DNA of 64,000 nt from Bacteroidota bacterium (lineage in GTDB: Bacteria; Bacteroidota; Bacteroidia; 2-12-FULL-35-15): the NCBI GenBank assembly GCA_947504725.1, contig CANNHN010000004.1, forward strand, positions 218,239 to 282,238, written 5' to 3'. The notes below the pieces were generated by a model that was not told the origin of the DNA, did no database searches, and worked only from the letters and a program-made list of their open reading frames with translations. Within the stretch, counting starts at the first letter, position 1, and every line of letters starts with the position of its first letter. A program made the position numbers and the translations under genes. Positions 8,349-18,300 of the stretch are shown here, in pieces.

Positions 8349-9836
8349 TTAAATACATTTTTCATCTACCCAAACTAAAAAATCGAAATATTCAAATACA
8401 TTTTTTCCGAACTTCGTGTTCTTGATTTTGTTCAATTGATTTGATAGTTGACTAAATTCCTTTTGTAATTCTTGTTTTGAATTCGATTTTAGAGCTTTTT
8501 GTATAAAATTTAAAATTGTTTTCTCAAAGTCATACATTCTTTTTTTTGATTTTAGATAACGTTCTACAGATGTTAGCTGATATTCTATTAGATCTTTGTT
8601 GTCTAATTCAAAGTGAATGAACAAATTTAAAATTATCGCTATAGTATATAAATCCTCCTTAAAAGGGGCTTTGTCTTTGTTTAAATAACTGTTCATTAAT
8701 GTTAAAGCCTTCTTGTATTCGCCCGCATACATAAAGGAGGAGATGGATTGAAAAATGACATAACTTCTTTCGTTGTCCATAATATTTTGTTCAAAAAACC
8801 ATTTCTCGATTGTTGTTATCCATTCACTGTTTTTTGAAATGTATTGAGTTGCATTTTGGTATTTTGATTGAGCGTTAAATTCCATCAATTCAAATAAGTA
8901 AATGGTATAGGCCACATAGTTCTGTACCTGTTCATTTTGTTTTTTTATTTGTTTTAATGTCTCAATTCCTAGTTTAATCTTGTCGCAGTTATTCAATTTT
9001 AAATTAAGCAGGGTGAAATTACTTAGGCATTTGACATATTGAAACATTTCATCCTTTCGAAATCCATCGTTTTTATTTAGCAAATTAAGTTGTTTTGAAA
9101 AGTGGTTTTCACTTAATTGGAAATCTCCTATAAAGAAGTAATAAAGCCCTTTTATGTAGTGGAAATTTATTTTGGCAGACAAGGAAAGAGCAGTATTTTC
9201 ATTTTTGAATATTTTCTGATTTAGGATTGTTTGTAATTCCTGAAGTTCTTGTTCGTTTCTGATAAATTCGATTTTTTTATTCCAATTGATGATATTTAAA
9301 TATTCTTTTTCAAAACTAATTTGATTTTCTATGATCTGTACCAACTTCTTTGTTTCTCTTTTATAAGAAGTAATATGGTTACTCAATGCAGGGATGTTAT
9401 TCTCTGTCCAATATAGCTGAGATTCTAATTTGTTAATTTTTATAGTGTCGGTATATCTTTCGTTAGCGATGGCTAAGTTTTTGGCTTTGTACAATACTTT
9501 GGATGCTTGCTGTATAAGTGATTTATTCATTAGGATATTAAAATCGCTTAAGTAGGAGGTGATTTCTGAATCTACTGTTTTTAAAGAATGAAATAATCGT
9601 AAGCATTCCATTAACTTTTTATATAAATGAAGTTTTTGTTGTGCAAAATACTTTGGTGAAGTAATCTGTTGCAATTTTTCTTCACTATAGACTTCTTGAT
9701 GCTCTATTGCATTAAATAGTTTGACGTACCCATTTTGTTCAGAGTCCTTTTGGAGCTTTGAAAACTGTTTAAAGTACCTTTTTTCATTTTGACTCAATGA
9801 TTTTATGAGTTCAAATAGTGGTTCCTTTTTTGCCAT
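8349..9836 (-). CDS. Helical-repeat protein of unknown function
   Basis: A 495-residue, all-helical, Leu/Lys/Asn/Gln-rich protein starting MAKKEPLFELIKSLSQNEKRYFKQF. An upstream in-frame ATG at 9890 would add 18 residues, but a promoter-like element at 9858-9865 lies between the two starts, so I prefer 9836. There is no signal peptide, membrane segment or catalytic motif. The repeat-like helices (e.g. QQASKVLYKAKNLAIANERY) resemble degenerate TPRs and match in layout the edge-truncated protein at 1-1470. Proteins opening with this K-S-L-x-x-x-E-K-R motif occur in multiple copies in Bacteroidota. Function is not known. Confidence 0.85.
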   Translation of the reverse strand: MAKKEPLFELIKSLSQNEKRYFKQFSKLQKDSEQNGYVKLFNAIEHQEVYSEEKLQQITSPKYFAQQKLHLYKKLMECLRLFHSLKTVDSEITSYLSDFNILMNKSLIQQASKVLYKAKNLAIANERYTDTIKINKLESQLYWTENNIPALSNHITSYKRETKKLVQIIENQISFEKEYLNIINWNKKIEFIRNEQELQELQTILNQKIFKNENTALSLSAKINFHYIKGLYYFFIGDFQLSENHFSKQLNLLNKNDGFRKDEMFQYVKCLSNFTLLNLKLNNCDKIKLGIETLKQIKKQNEQVQNYVAYTIYLFELMEFNAQSKYQNATQYISKNSEWITTIEKWFFEQNIMDNERSYVIFQSISSFMYAGEYKKALTLMNSYLNKDKAPFKEDLYTIAIILNLFIHFELDNKDLIEYQLTSVERYLKSKKRMYDFEKTILNFIQKALKSNSKQELQKEFSQLSNQLNKIKNTKFGKNVFEYFDFLVWVDEKCI

Positions 9837-9857
9837 TGAAATCCTATAAACTATAGT

Positions 9858-9891
9858 CAAATATATTGAAAATAATGGATAAAGTGACAAA
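9858..9891 (-). promoter_or_regulatory. Probable promoter of the helical-repeat gene
   Basis: On the minus strand TTTG (9891-9888) is followed after 22 nt by TATATTTG (9865-9858). This is within the spacing range of Bacteroidota promoters and about 22 nt upstream of the chosen ATG at 9836. Confidence 0.5.
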
Positions 9892-9970
9892 TATGTATAT
9901 TATGAAATATTATATATTGGTTATTTTGATTGTATTAGAATTGATCATTAAAATACATTTGTCTCATAAT

Positions 9971-10684
9971 ATGAAAACAAGACTATTAATACTATTCTTT
10001 ATTCTTGCTTTAAACCAATTTGCTTTTGGTCAGCATACTTTTTCTATCATAGCAATTGATCCTATTACTAATCAAGTTGGTGGTGCAGGAGCAACATGTT
10101 ATCAAACCGTTAATGATATTGCAGACGTTCATCCTGGTGTTGGTTTTGTTCATACTCAATCCTATATGAATTCTGAAAATCAAAAATTAGCTAAAAATTT
10201 AATGGACAAACATTATTCTCCCAAGCAAATAATGGATTCATTAAAGAAAGGAGACGTTGAACAAAATCCTTCAATTCGACAATATGCAGCAATTGATTTA
10301 ACAGTAGGTAGCTGTGGTGCAGCATTTACTGGAGAAAATTGTTTTGATTATAAGGGTAGTAGGATAGGAAGAAACTATGTTATTGTTGGAAATATTTTAG
10401 CAGGACCTGAAATTTTAGATTCGATGGAAGTATGTTTTAATAGATGCAAAGGAAAGTTAGATGAAAAATTAATGTCTGCTTTACAAGGTGCTAAGGTTCC
10501 AGGTGCAGATAAACGATGCCTAGAAAAAAATGTTTCCTCTTTATCAGCTTTTATTATTGTTGCTAATCCAGCTGATAAAACAGCGGAATATTACCTGAAT
10601 TTGAATGTTGAAAATGTTTATCCATCAGACCCTATTGATATTCTTCAATTAAATTATAACACTTGGAAAGCAAAAAATAAGTAA
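9971..10684 (+). CDS. Secreted DUF1028 family protein (Ntn-hydrolase-like fold)
   Basis: From ATG 9971 the protein has 237 residues with a signal peptide (MKTRLLILFFILALNQFAFG). An earlier in-frame ATG at 9866 would put a second hydrophobic stretch in front and is less likely. The mature part opens HTFSIIAIDPITNQVGGAGATC, the characteristic DUF1028 start, and continues with VGFVHTQSYMN and the GNILAG segment. DUF1028 proteins have an Ntn-hydrolase-like fold; their reaction is not established. A single base separates its stop from the ATG of the dipeptidase, indicating one transcription unit and a possible shared role in peptide or amide turnover. Confidence 0.85.
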   Translation: MKTRLLILFFILALNQFAFGQHTFSIIAIDPITNQVGGAGATCYQTVNDIADVHPGVGFVHTQSYMNSENQKLAKNLMDKHYSPKQIMDSLKKGDVEQNPSIRQYAAIDLTVGSCGAAFTGENCFDYKGSRIGRNYVIVGNILAGPEILDSMEVCFNRCKGKLDEKLMSALQGAKVPGADKRCLEKNVSSLSAFIIVANPADKTAEYYLNLNVENVYPSDPIDILQLNYNTWKAKNK

Positions 10685-10685
10685 G

Positions 10686-12095
10686 ATGAAGAAGGAAATA
10701 AATAGATACATTGATTCAAATAAAGATCGTTTCATTTCAGAATTATTCGATTTTTTGAGAATTCCATCCATCAGTTCTAATTCATTACATCAATCTGACA
10801 TGAATAAGGCTGCTGGTTTTGTAAAATCGCATCTAGTTGCTGCAGGTGCAGATTTTGCGGATATAATTCAAACAAATGGTCATCCTGTAGTTTATGCTGA
10901 AAAATTTGTTTCAGAAGAGCTTCCTACTGTTTTGATTTATGGTCATTATGATGTTCAACCAGCTGATCCAGTCGAGTTATGGAATAGTCCACCTTTTGAA
11001 CCTATAATTAAAGACAATAAAATTTATGCCCGTGGAGCTTGCGATGATAAGGGACAAATGTTTATGCATATTAAGGCACTAGAATATCTAGTTGCTTCTA
11101 ATAATCTGAACTGTAATTTGAAATATTTATTTGAAGGGGAGGAAGAAATTGGTTCGGTATCGTTGGAAAATTTTATTGTAAATAATAAAGAAAAGCTCAA
11201 AGCTGATTTGGTGCTTATTTCTGATACCGCAATGATTGACAATGAAACGCCTTCCATTATTTATGGACTAAAAGGAATAACTTATTTTGATATTACAATT
11301 ACGGGCCCATCTAAAGATTTACATTCAGGAATAAATGGAGGGACAGTTTCAAATCCAATTAATGTTTTATGTGGTATAATTGGAAAATTGAAAGATGAAC
11401 AGAATAAAATCACAATACCTGGTTTTTATGATGACATTCTAACTCCTTCTGAAAATGACAAACGTTATCTTGAGCAAGTTGACTTTGACGTGGAGCAATA
11501 TAAATCGGAGTTTGGCTTAATTGAAACCTCTGGAGAAGATGGGTACAGTACTTTGGAGCAGATTTCTTTTCGTCCAACACTTGACGTAAATGGTATTTGG
11601 GGAGGGCACAACGGACAAGGTGCTAAAACTATTATTCCTTCTAAAGCACATGCGAAAATTTCTATGCGTCTAGTTCCAGGTCAATCTGCTGAAAAGGTGA
11701 TAAATTCTTTTGTAGATTATTTTAAATCGTTGACTCCAAGTTCAGTTTCTGTTGAAATAAATGCCATCGCTTCTTGTGAAAGTGCTTTAACTCCAACTGA
11801 TTCGATTGCTTTTAAAGCAGCTGAACTTGCAATGTTTGAGACCTTTGGAAAGAAACCAATCCCAATGCGAATTGGCGGAAGTATTCCAGTTGTTTCACTG
11901 TTTGAAAAACATTTGAATGCTAATTCCATACTCATGGGTTTTGGATTGAATAGCGATGATATCCATAGTCCAAATGAGCATTTTGGTGTTTTTAATTTTT
12001 TAAAAGGCATAGAGACGCTTCCAATTTTTATTAATAAATATGGTATACTATTTCAAAAGGAAGAATTTTCTCAATTAGAAACTAAGCATAATTAA
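10686..12095 (+). CDS. M20 family dipeptidase
   Basis: A 469-residue di-zinc peptidase of the CNDP/PepV-like M20 branch. The metal and catalytic motifs are intact: YGHYDVQP (His87, Asp89), ARGACDDKG (bridging Asp120) and FEGEEEIGS at about 149-157 (catalytic and metal Glu). The dimerisation insert and the C-terminal His region (GFGLNSDDIHSPNEH) are also present. There is no signal peptide, so it should be cytoplasmic and cleave imported dipeptides. It starts 1 nt after the DUF1028 stop and is almost certainly cotranscribed with it. Confidence 0.93.
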   Translation: MKKEINRYIDSNKDRFISELFDFLRIPSISSNSLHQSDMNKAAGFVKSHLVAAGADFADIIQTNGHPVVYAEKFVSEELPTVLIYGHYDVQPADPVELWNSPPFEPIIKDNKIYARGACDDKGQMFMHIKALEYLVASNNLNCNLKYLFEGEEEIGSVSLENFIVNNKEKLKADLVLISDTAMIDNETPSIIYGLKGITYFDITITGPSKDLHSGINGGTVSNPINVLCGIIGKLKDEQNKITIPGFYDDILTPSENDKRYLEQVDFDVEQYKSEFGLIETSGEDGYSTLEQISFRPTLDVNGIWGGHNGQGAKTIIPSKAHAKISMRLVPGQSAEKVINSFVDYFKSLTPSSVSVEINAIASCESALTPTDSIAFKAAELAMFETFGKKPIPMRIGGSIPVVSLFEKHLNANSILMGFGLNSDDIHSPNEHFGVFNFLKGIETLPIFINKYGILFQKEEFSQLETKHN

Positions 12096-12120
12096 ATATC
12101 TATAACCTAAATTTAAAAAT

Positions 12121-13515
12121 ATGAAAACAAAATTAATTTTTCTAGCTTTATTTTATTTGTTTACTATTACAATAATAAAGGCGCAAGCGCCTCCTGTGAT
12201 TATAAGTGATTCTTTGCAATCCATATTTGATTCATCCATGCCTACTTCTTTTACTAATTCTGGAGGAGTTATTGGGATTGTTGTTCCAGGAAAGTGGTCG
12301 TGGTATAGCTCAAATGGAAAAGCAATTGCTGGAATTACCGCAGGGCAACCAATGACTTTAGCAACACCAACAACGCAATTTCGTGTTGGTAGCATCACAA
12401 AATCGATGGTTGCAACTTGTATTCTAAAGTTAGAACAAGCTGGATTTCTTTCTATCGAAGATCCTATTAATATGTATTTAAGGCCAACTATTATTACAGA
12501 TACTATTGCACCAAGTGATACTGTTCGGATTCGTCATCTTTTAAATCATACAAGCGGAATTGCAAATTCTGGTGATAATGTTTCTTGTCAAACGGATGTG
12601 CTTACAAATCCACTAAATCCCCGTACACTTGAATATGCAATTTACTGTGGTGGTAGTCAAGGTGAATTATTTCCTCCTGAATTTGCTTGGGGATATTCAA
12701 ATACAAATTATTCTATTCTTGCGATGATAATTGAAAATATAACAGGGCAATCCTATCAAGATTACCTAACTCAAAATATTATTACTCCTTTAGGTTTGAC
12801 ACAAACTGAGATTCCAACAACTAATCAAATAATGAATCCTCACATGGGATGTTATTGGAATATTGGTTCTTGGGTAGACCTTACTATTATTAATCCTACA
12901 ACATACACTGGTTGGGCAGATGTGGTTTCAACAACATCGGATTTAATAATTTTTTATAATGCATTATTAAGTGGTGGATTGATTAATTCTGTTGAATTGG
13001 CTAAAATGAAAACAATTGATCCGGCATCCTTTGATTATGGGTTGGGTTTAGATTTTTATACTATTGCAGGAGTCGACTATTATGGACATTATGGAGAAGT
13101 AGCAAATACGAGTGGAATGATGTTCGCAAATATAAATAGTGTTATTGCACCTAATGGATATTATATAGCATACAATTATAATACGCAAGGTGTGGATATG
13201 CAAAATTTGTTGGATGTTCCAGTATTTCAACTTTTAAACAGTAATTTTTCAGAAATCGATGAAAATGCAAATAAAACTAAAATCCGTATTTTCCCTTTAC
13301 CAGCAAGTGAAAATTGCACAATCGAAATTATAGATGGCTTTGAAGAAATGAACTTAGTTATTACGGATATTCAAGGACGTGAATTATATACTTCTAAAGT
13401 TTCCTTAGGAACAGAAAATATACACTTGAATTTAAAAGGATATTCGAAGGGGATGTATCTCGTTAAATTGTTTGGAAAAACAATTTCTAAAACTCAAAAG
13501 TTGATAGTAGAATAA
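12121..13515 (+). CDS. Secreted beta-lactamase-family serine hydrolase with T9SS sorting domain
   Basis: The signal peptide occupies residues 1-22. The penicillin-recognising enzyme fold (class C / DD-peptidase / esterase EstB type) carries the SxxK motif at Ser91-Lys94 (FRVGSITKS). The Tyr-x-Asn motif is at 192-194 (GYSNTN) and the HxG third motif at 323-325 (YGHYGEV). A T9SS type A domain begins at about 387 (IRIFPLPASE; the usual Y-P-N-P reads F-P-L-P). The family includes DD-carboxypeptidases, esterases and peptidases, so substrate is open. It is 25 nt downstream of the M20 dipeptidase and its stop abuts the next ATG, so it may belong to the same unit. Confidence 0.88.
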   Translation: MKTKLIFLALFYLFTITIIKAQAPPVIISDSLQSIFDSSMPTSFTNSGGVIGIVVPGKWSWYSSNGKAIAGITAGQPMTLATPTTQFRVGSITKSMVATCILKLEQAGFLSIEDPINMYLRPTIITDTIAPSDTVRIRHLLNHTSGIANSGDNVSCQTDVLTNPLNPRTLEYAIYCGGSQGELFPPEFAWGYSNTNYSILAMIIENITGQSYQDYLTQNIITPLGLTQTEIPTTNQIMNPHMGCYWNIGSWVDLTIINPTTYTGWADVVSTTSDLIIFYNALLSGGLINSVELAKMKTIDPASFDYGLGLDFYTIAGVDYYGHYGEVANTSGMMFANINSVIAPNGYYIAYNYNTQGVDMQNLLDVPVFQLLNSNFSEIDENANKTKIRIFPLPASENCTIEIIDGFEEMNLVITDIQGRELYTSKVSLGTENIHLNLKGYSKGMYLVKLFGKTISKTQKLIVE

Positions 13516-14385
13516 ATGAAAAATTCTGGCGAATTTAAAATTATCCTTGGTTCTACGCTTTTTTCTTTAATACCTGTTTGTGTGTTATATGGAAACGAGT
13601 TAAGTATCCAAGGATTACTTTTCGGTCGCTTATTTATTGCGTGCTTAATTTTATATTTGGCTGATAGGAATAGAAGTAAGCTTCTAAAGATTCCACTTAA
13701 AACTTTTTTGAAACTAACATGTTGGTCATTGTTAATGCTCGGAGCAATGGTTTTTTATTTTCTTGCAATTGAGTTTTCGAATATGTCAATTTCTTCTACT
13801 TTATTGGGAACTCAACCATTAATAATAATATTACTAGCCGCACTTATGTTAAAGGAAAAAATTTCTAAACAAACTATTCTCGCTGGTGTAATAACGCTTG
13901 TTGGGGTAATGTTAGTAACCGGAATTTCCGATTTATTTACTTATAGATATTTTCTTGGTGAGATGTTTGCAATAATTTCAGCTATTTTGTTGAGCTTGAA
14001 TTTTGTTATTCAGAAAAAATACTTTAATCAATTTAATGGTCACGAGCTTGTTTTTTATCAATGTTTGTTTCAATTACCATTTCTGTTACCATTTTTGTTT
14101 TTTAGTCCTGGAAAATTTGGAATTTCTTCATTTGCTAGTATTTTAATTCTTGGTGTAGTATGCACTGTCTTTTCATATACATTGATTTATAATGGCATAA
14201 AAAAGGTTTCAGCTCAAAAAATAGGTGTGCTTCAAAGCGTTGAATATGTTATTCCAATACTTATTGGGTTTTTATTCTACAATGAAAAACAAAATTTATT
14301 CGGATTTGTTGGGATGTTATTAATTATTGGTGCGTGCATTATGGTTGGTTTTCAAAAAAATGCAACGATTCATTCAGATATATAA
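13516..14385 (+). CDS. EamA/DMT family transporter
   Basis: A 289-residue, very hydrophobic inner-membrane protein with about ten membrane helices arranged as two EamA halves. The first half contains FLAIEFSNMSISSTLLGTQPLIIILLAALMLKEKIS. The second contains YTLIYNGIKKVSAQKIGVLQSVEYVIPILIGFLFYNEK. The E-K at the end of the fourth helix of each half is a family hallmark. Substrate is unknown; members export amino acids, metabolites or drugs. Its ATG follows the upstream stop directly (0 nt gap), indicating translational coupling. Confidence 0.92.
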   Translation: MKNSGEFKIILGSTLFSLIPVCVLYGNELSIQGLLFGRLFIACLILYLADRNRSKLLKIPLKTFLKLTCWSLLMLGAMVFYFLAIEFSNMSISSTLLGTQPLIIILLAALMLKEKISKQTILAGVITLVGVMLVTGISDLFTYRYFLGEMFAIISAILLSLNFVIQKKYFNQFNGHELVFYQCLFQLPFLLPFLFFSPGKFGISSFASILILGVVCTVFSYTLIYNGIKKVSAQKIGVLQSVEYVIPILIGFLFYNEKQNLFGFVGMLLIIGACIMVGFQKNATIHSDI

Positions 14386-14404
14386 AAGAACATAAACTGT
14401 AGAA

Positions 14405-15151
14405 TTACTTATACTCCTTCAACTCCAAATTCTCTCCATCAAATACTGCATAGGTGTTGTAATTGATCCATTCGCCTAAATTAATATAGCGGCTTTTTTC
14501 GGATAGTTTGATGTCTAGCGGTAAATGTCTGTGCCCAAAAATAAAATAATCGAAATGTTCTTTTTGAAGAATTTCTTTTGCATAAAGTGCTAGCCATTCA
14601 TTTTCTTCGCCTTTAAACTGTTCGTCTTTTGGAGCATTGGATGCTCTACTTTTTTTCGACCAAAAGCTTGCTATGCCTGCCCCAAAATTTGGATGAATGC
14701 GAGCAAACAACCATTGGCAAGTAGAAGAAGTAAATATTCTTTTGATGAATTTGTAGCCATTGTCACCAGGGCCTAAGCCATCGCCATGCCCTAAGTAGAA
14801 TTTTTTACCATAATATTCACGTGTAATCGGATTTTTGTGAACAGTTACTCCCAATTCTTTTTCAAGGTAACCAAACATCCATAAATCATGATTGCCAGTA
14901 AATAAAGTAACAGGAATTCCTGAATCAACTATTTCAGCAATTTTCCCAAGCAAACGAATAAAGCCTTTTTGGACAACGTATTTGTATTCAAACCAAAAGT
15001 CAAACATGTCGCCCATCAAATATATTTCTTTGGCATCGTGTTTTATTTCATCTAACCACTTTACTACACGTTTTTCACGCTCTAAACTTTTTTCATAGCT
15101 TGGAACACCTAGATGGAAATCGGATGCAAAGTATATTTTTTTGTTGGTCAT
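14405..15151 (-). CDS. lpxH: UDP-2,3-diacylglucosamine diphosphatase (LpxH-type metallophosphoesterase)
   Basis: Calcineurin-like phosphoesterase that hydrolyses UDP-2,3-diacylglucosamine to lipid X in lipid A synthesis, at the inner face of the inner membrane. All five metal-ligand blocks are present: SDFHLG (Asp11, His13), GDMFDFW, GNHDLW, LGHGDG and FGHRH. Length is 248 residues. The Bacteroidota version differs from E. coli LpxH but keeps the block order. lpxK, another lipid A gene, lies 8 kb away on the same strand. Confidence 0.9.
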   Translation of the reverse strand: MTNKKIYFASDFHLGVPSYEKSLEREKRVVKWLDEIKHDAKEIYLMGDMFDFWFEYKYVVQKGFIRLLGKIAEIVDSGIPVTLFTGNHDLWMFGYLEKELGVTVHKNPITREYYGKKFYLGHGDGLGPGDNGYKFIKRIFTSSTCQWLFARIHPNFGAGIASFWSKKSRASNAPKDEQFKGEENEWLALYAKEILQKEHFDYFIFGHRHLPLDIKLSEKSRYINLGEWINYNTYAVFDGENLELKEYK

Positions 15152-15181
15152 TTGGTTTATTTATACTGTAATGTCCGTTGT

Positions 15182-15342
15182 TTGTTATTTCGACCGCAGC
15201 GGAGAAATCTTGTTAAATTATTTACTCGCTAGTTCTCTCCACTTCGGTCTTGAGAACATTTTAGTAAGTACTGTCATTTTACGCTACAGCGAAATCTTTT
15301 TCAATTATTAACTTTTTAGTTCTCTCCACATCGGTCGAGAAG
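15182..15342. repeat. Two tandem copies of an intergenic inverted-repeat element
   Basis: Copy A (15182-15257) and copy B (15272-15342) share the blocks GAAATCTT, ATTATT and AGTTCTCTCCAC with TCGGTC. Within copy A the ends TTTCGACCGCAGCGGAGA and TCTCTCCACTTCGGTC are imperfect inverted repeats, so the unit could fold into a long stem. The rest of the 226-bp gap between lpxH and the M1 peptidase shows no gene. Confidence 0.65.
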
Positions 15343-15377
15343 AAATTTGAGTATGTATAATTATTTAGTCCCAGTTG

Positions 15378-18300
15378 TTACATAGAGAAATTTCTAATCA
15401 ACCCAAATGGATTAATCAAATTCAAATTTAATGTAAAACGTATAGATTCTAAATAACTAATATTATTTGCTTTTTGATAATCTTGAATGTTTTTCGACAT
15501 CACTATTGGAAAATAAATTTCAAAAAAGTTTTTTCTGAGGGAAAGACAAACTCCTGCATCATATAAAACATCTTCTGTGCTCAATGATTTTTTGTCAGCA
15601 GTTGCGATGTCGGCATACAAGTTAATTGGCAGTTTCATGTTGCCTAAGGATGCTTTTAAGTTTAGGGCAGCAATCCATGTGGATGATTGTCCAAGTGGTG
15701 AATACACTTTCATTCCTCCATCGGTATCTGTAAATTGGTTGGATATAATTTCTCCGGTTCCAATTGCTTCACTTCTTCCTAAAAATACATTGTCGAACAG
15801 ATAATCCTGTGAGCCAATTTGTCCGCTCATTCTAAAACGATACGGACCTGCATCTATAGCTTCGGTTCCAATAAATGTTCCTGCAAAGAAACGCACATCA
15901 ACTCCTTTGTTTTTATTTTTAAAGTTGTAGGAATAATTTGCAGTCAATGCTGCTTTCATCATTTTTTCTCCTTGCTGAAAATTGAAATTCAAATTGTAAG
16001 GAGTGATAGCATCCTCTTTCGAAAAAACAAATGTTAAGTCATTGAAGTTTGTAAAAGTTGTATCGCTCGAGTAGATAGTTGGTTTTACAGAAAAATTTGC
16101 TTCTGGTGTTTGTTTTAATATGCTAATGTTTCGGAAACGAATAGTCAAGTCGTAAGGGCTTCTCAATTCGGATTTTTTTAATTTTATAAAAAGTTCAGGT
16201 GCTATTTTGTTGAAATTAAAACCCATCAAATCTCCTCTTCCATCATCTGCAATATTGAAGTAAGCATATCTAGTTGCCGTCATTCCTAGTGAAACGTGTT
16301 GTAGCCTGTTTTTAGGAAACATGTTAATAGCAAAATGTCCGTATCCAGCAAAGTCTTCTGTTGTTGTGCTATACAATGGCATCAATTCAAATTCAAATTT
16401 CTTTTGTGGAATAATGTTGTTGTAAAGTGCTAGTCCGAACATCCATCTGTTGTAGTTGTTCCATGCAGCTACAGGTGTCCAAAATAGTTGTGTTTTATCG
16501 GGATTGTCTAAACTGCCTAAGAATTGAAATTTAATTTTCTCCGTCTTTTTAAAAAGTCCAGTTGTGCGAATTTTATTATTATTTCTGTTGATTTCTGGCA
16601 TGTCTTCGCGTGCATCAATCTTAAAATAATCAATTTCAGATTTCGGAAACGTTAAAGCTTGTTTGCCAGTAAATCCATCGTATACAACTTCCCCAACTAT
16701 TTTATCATCTTTATATCCTTGAATAAAAACAGGACCAGGAATCTCACCTACGTTTTTTATTCCAATATCCCAAGAACCATCAGGCGTTTTGTTTGCAAAT
16801 GTAATTTTGTAATCTAATTTTTTTGTTGAGTTTATTAATCCATCAAACAACCAAGATAAATTTTTTCCAGTTGTTTTTTCTACAGAGTTTTTAAAGTCTT
16901 GTGGTAACGGGTGCTTAAAATGCCATTCATTAAAGTAAGCTTGCATTACTCTGTCCATTTCTGCTTCTCCTAAGTATGCCATCAAATAATCCATAACAAT
17001 AGCTGTTTTGGAATACATCACTCCAGCATAATTAAGTTGTGTAAAATCTTGTGAGCGTGTTTCTAAAGCTTGATCTTCATTTTTAGCAGCAGAAAAAACA
17101 TAAGGCAATTCGTATTGGCTTTTATGTTTGTATCTATATAAATCGAATGCTTTGCCGATAGGTCCATCCGCCAAATCACCCAGTAATTTTTGATCAGGAT
17201 ATTTTGTTTCAATGTAACGGTGTTCGTTAAAGGAATTGAATCCTTCATCCATCCAACCGTGTTCACGTTCATTTGACCCTAACATTCCATAAAACCAGTT
17301 GTGACCAACTTCGTGTGTGATAACAACGTCCAATTGAAAAGCACTTCCGCTTCCACCAATTACTGTAATGTTTGGATATTCCATTCCGCCACCAGCGCTA
17401 ATAGTTCCATCTACTGCAGTGCAATGTGCATATGGATAATCTCCATTCCATAATGAGTAATAATAAACAGCATCATTTAGATAATTTATACTGTTCTTCC
17501 AAAGGTGTGCTTCAGAATTGGTAAACATAGCCCAAGTGGTGACTTTGTTTTTTGTATGTGGTGTTATTATTTCTCCTTTTAAAACATGGTATCGCTTGTC
17601 GCAAAACCAGGCAAAATCGTGCACGTTTATTTGTTTGAAGCGTAATGTTTTTGTTTCAGCATCTGACGGAGGAAATGTTAAATCTTCTTTATTAAACGTT
17701 TTTAAGGCTTCTGTAGCTTTTACATTTTGTTCGAGCCAGGCAATTTCTTTTTCTCCATCTACCATATCACCAGTTGCACCTACTACATAATTTTTTGGTA
17801 GTGTAATACTTACATCAAAACTTCCGAACTCCGAATAAAATTCACCCTGATTTAAATACGGCATTTGATTCCAGCCAGTTCTATCAAACACAGCAGGCTT
17901 TGGGTACCATTGTGTTATTTGGTACGACTGACCGATATGTCCCATTCTGGAAATTGCTCCTGAAGGAATTTTTACGTGGAAGGGAGTTGTGATGATTATC
18001 TTGCCTCCACTTTTTAATGGTTCGTTTAAAATGAGTTTGCAAATATCGATACTGTCTTTTAGGTATTCCCATTTCACAGTAACATCATTTACTTTAAAAT
18101 CAAGTTGATCGATGTATCCTTTTTCATCTTCTTTTGCGTAATACAATTTTTTTTCTCCACCTTCTAGTAATTGTTTTGCAAGAGCAGTGTTGTTGTCTTT
18201 ATATGCATTTGGCCAAAGATGCATATATATGAATGTAAGTGTAGTGGGAGAATTGTTGATGTATTCTATTTTTTCATCACCAGAGAATTCATGTTTTACA

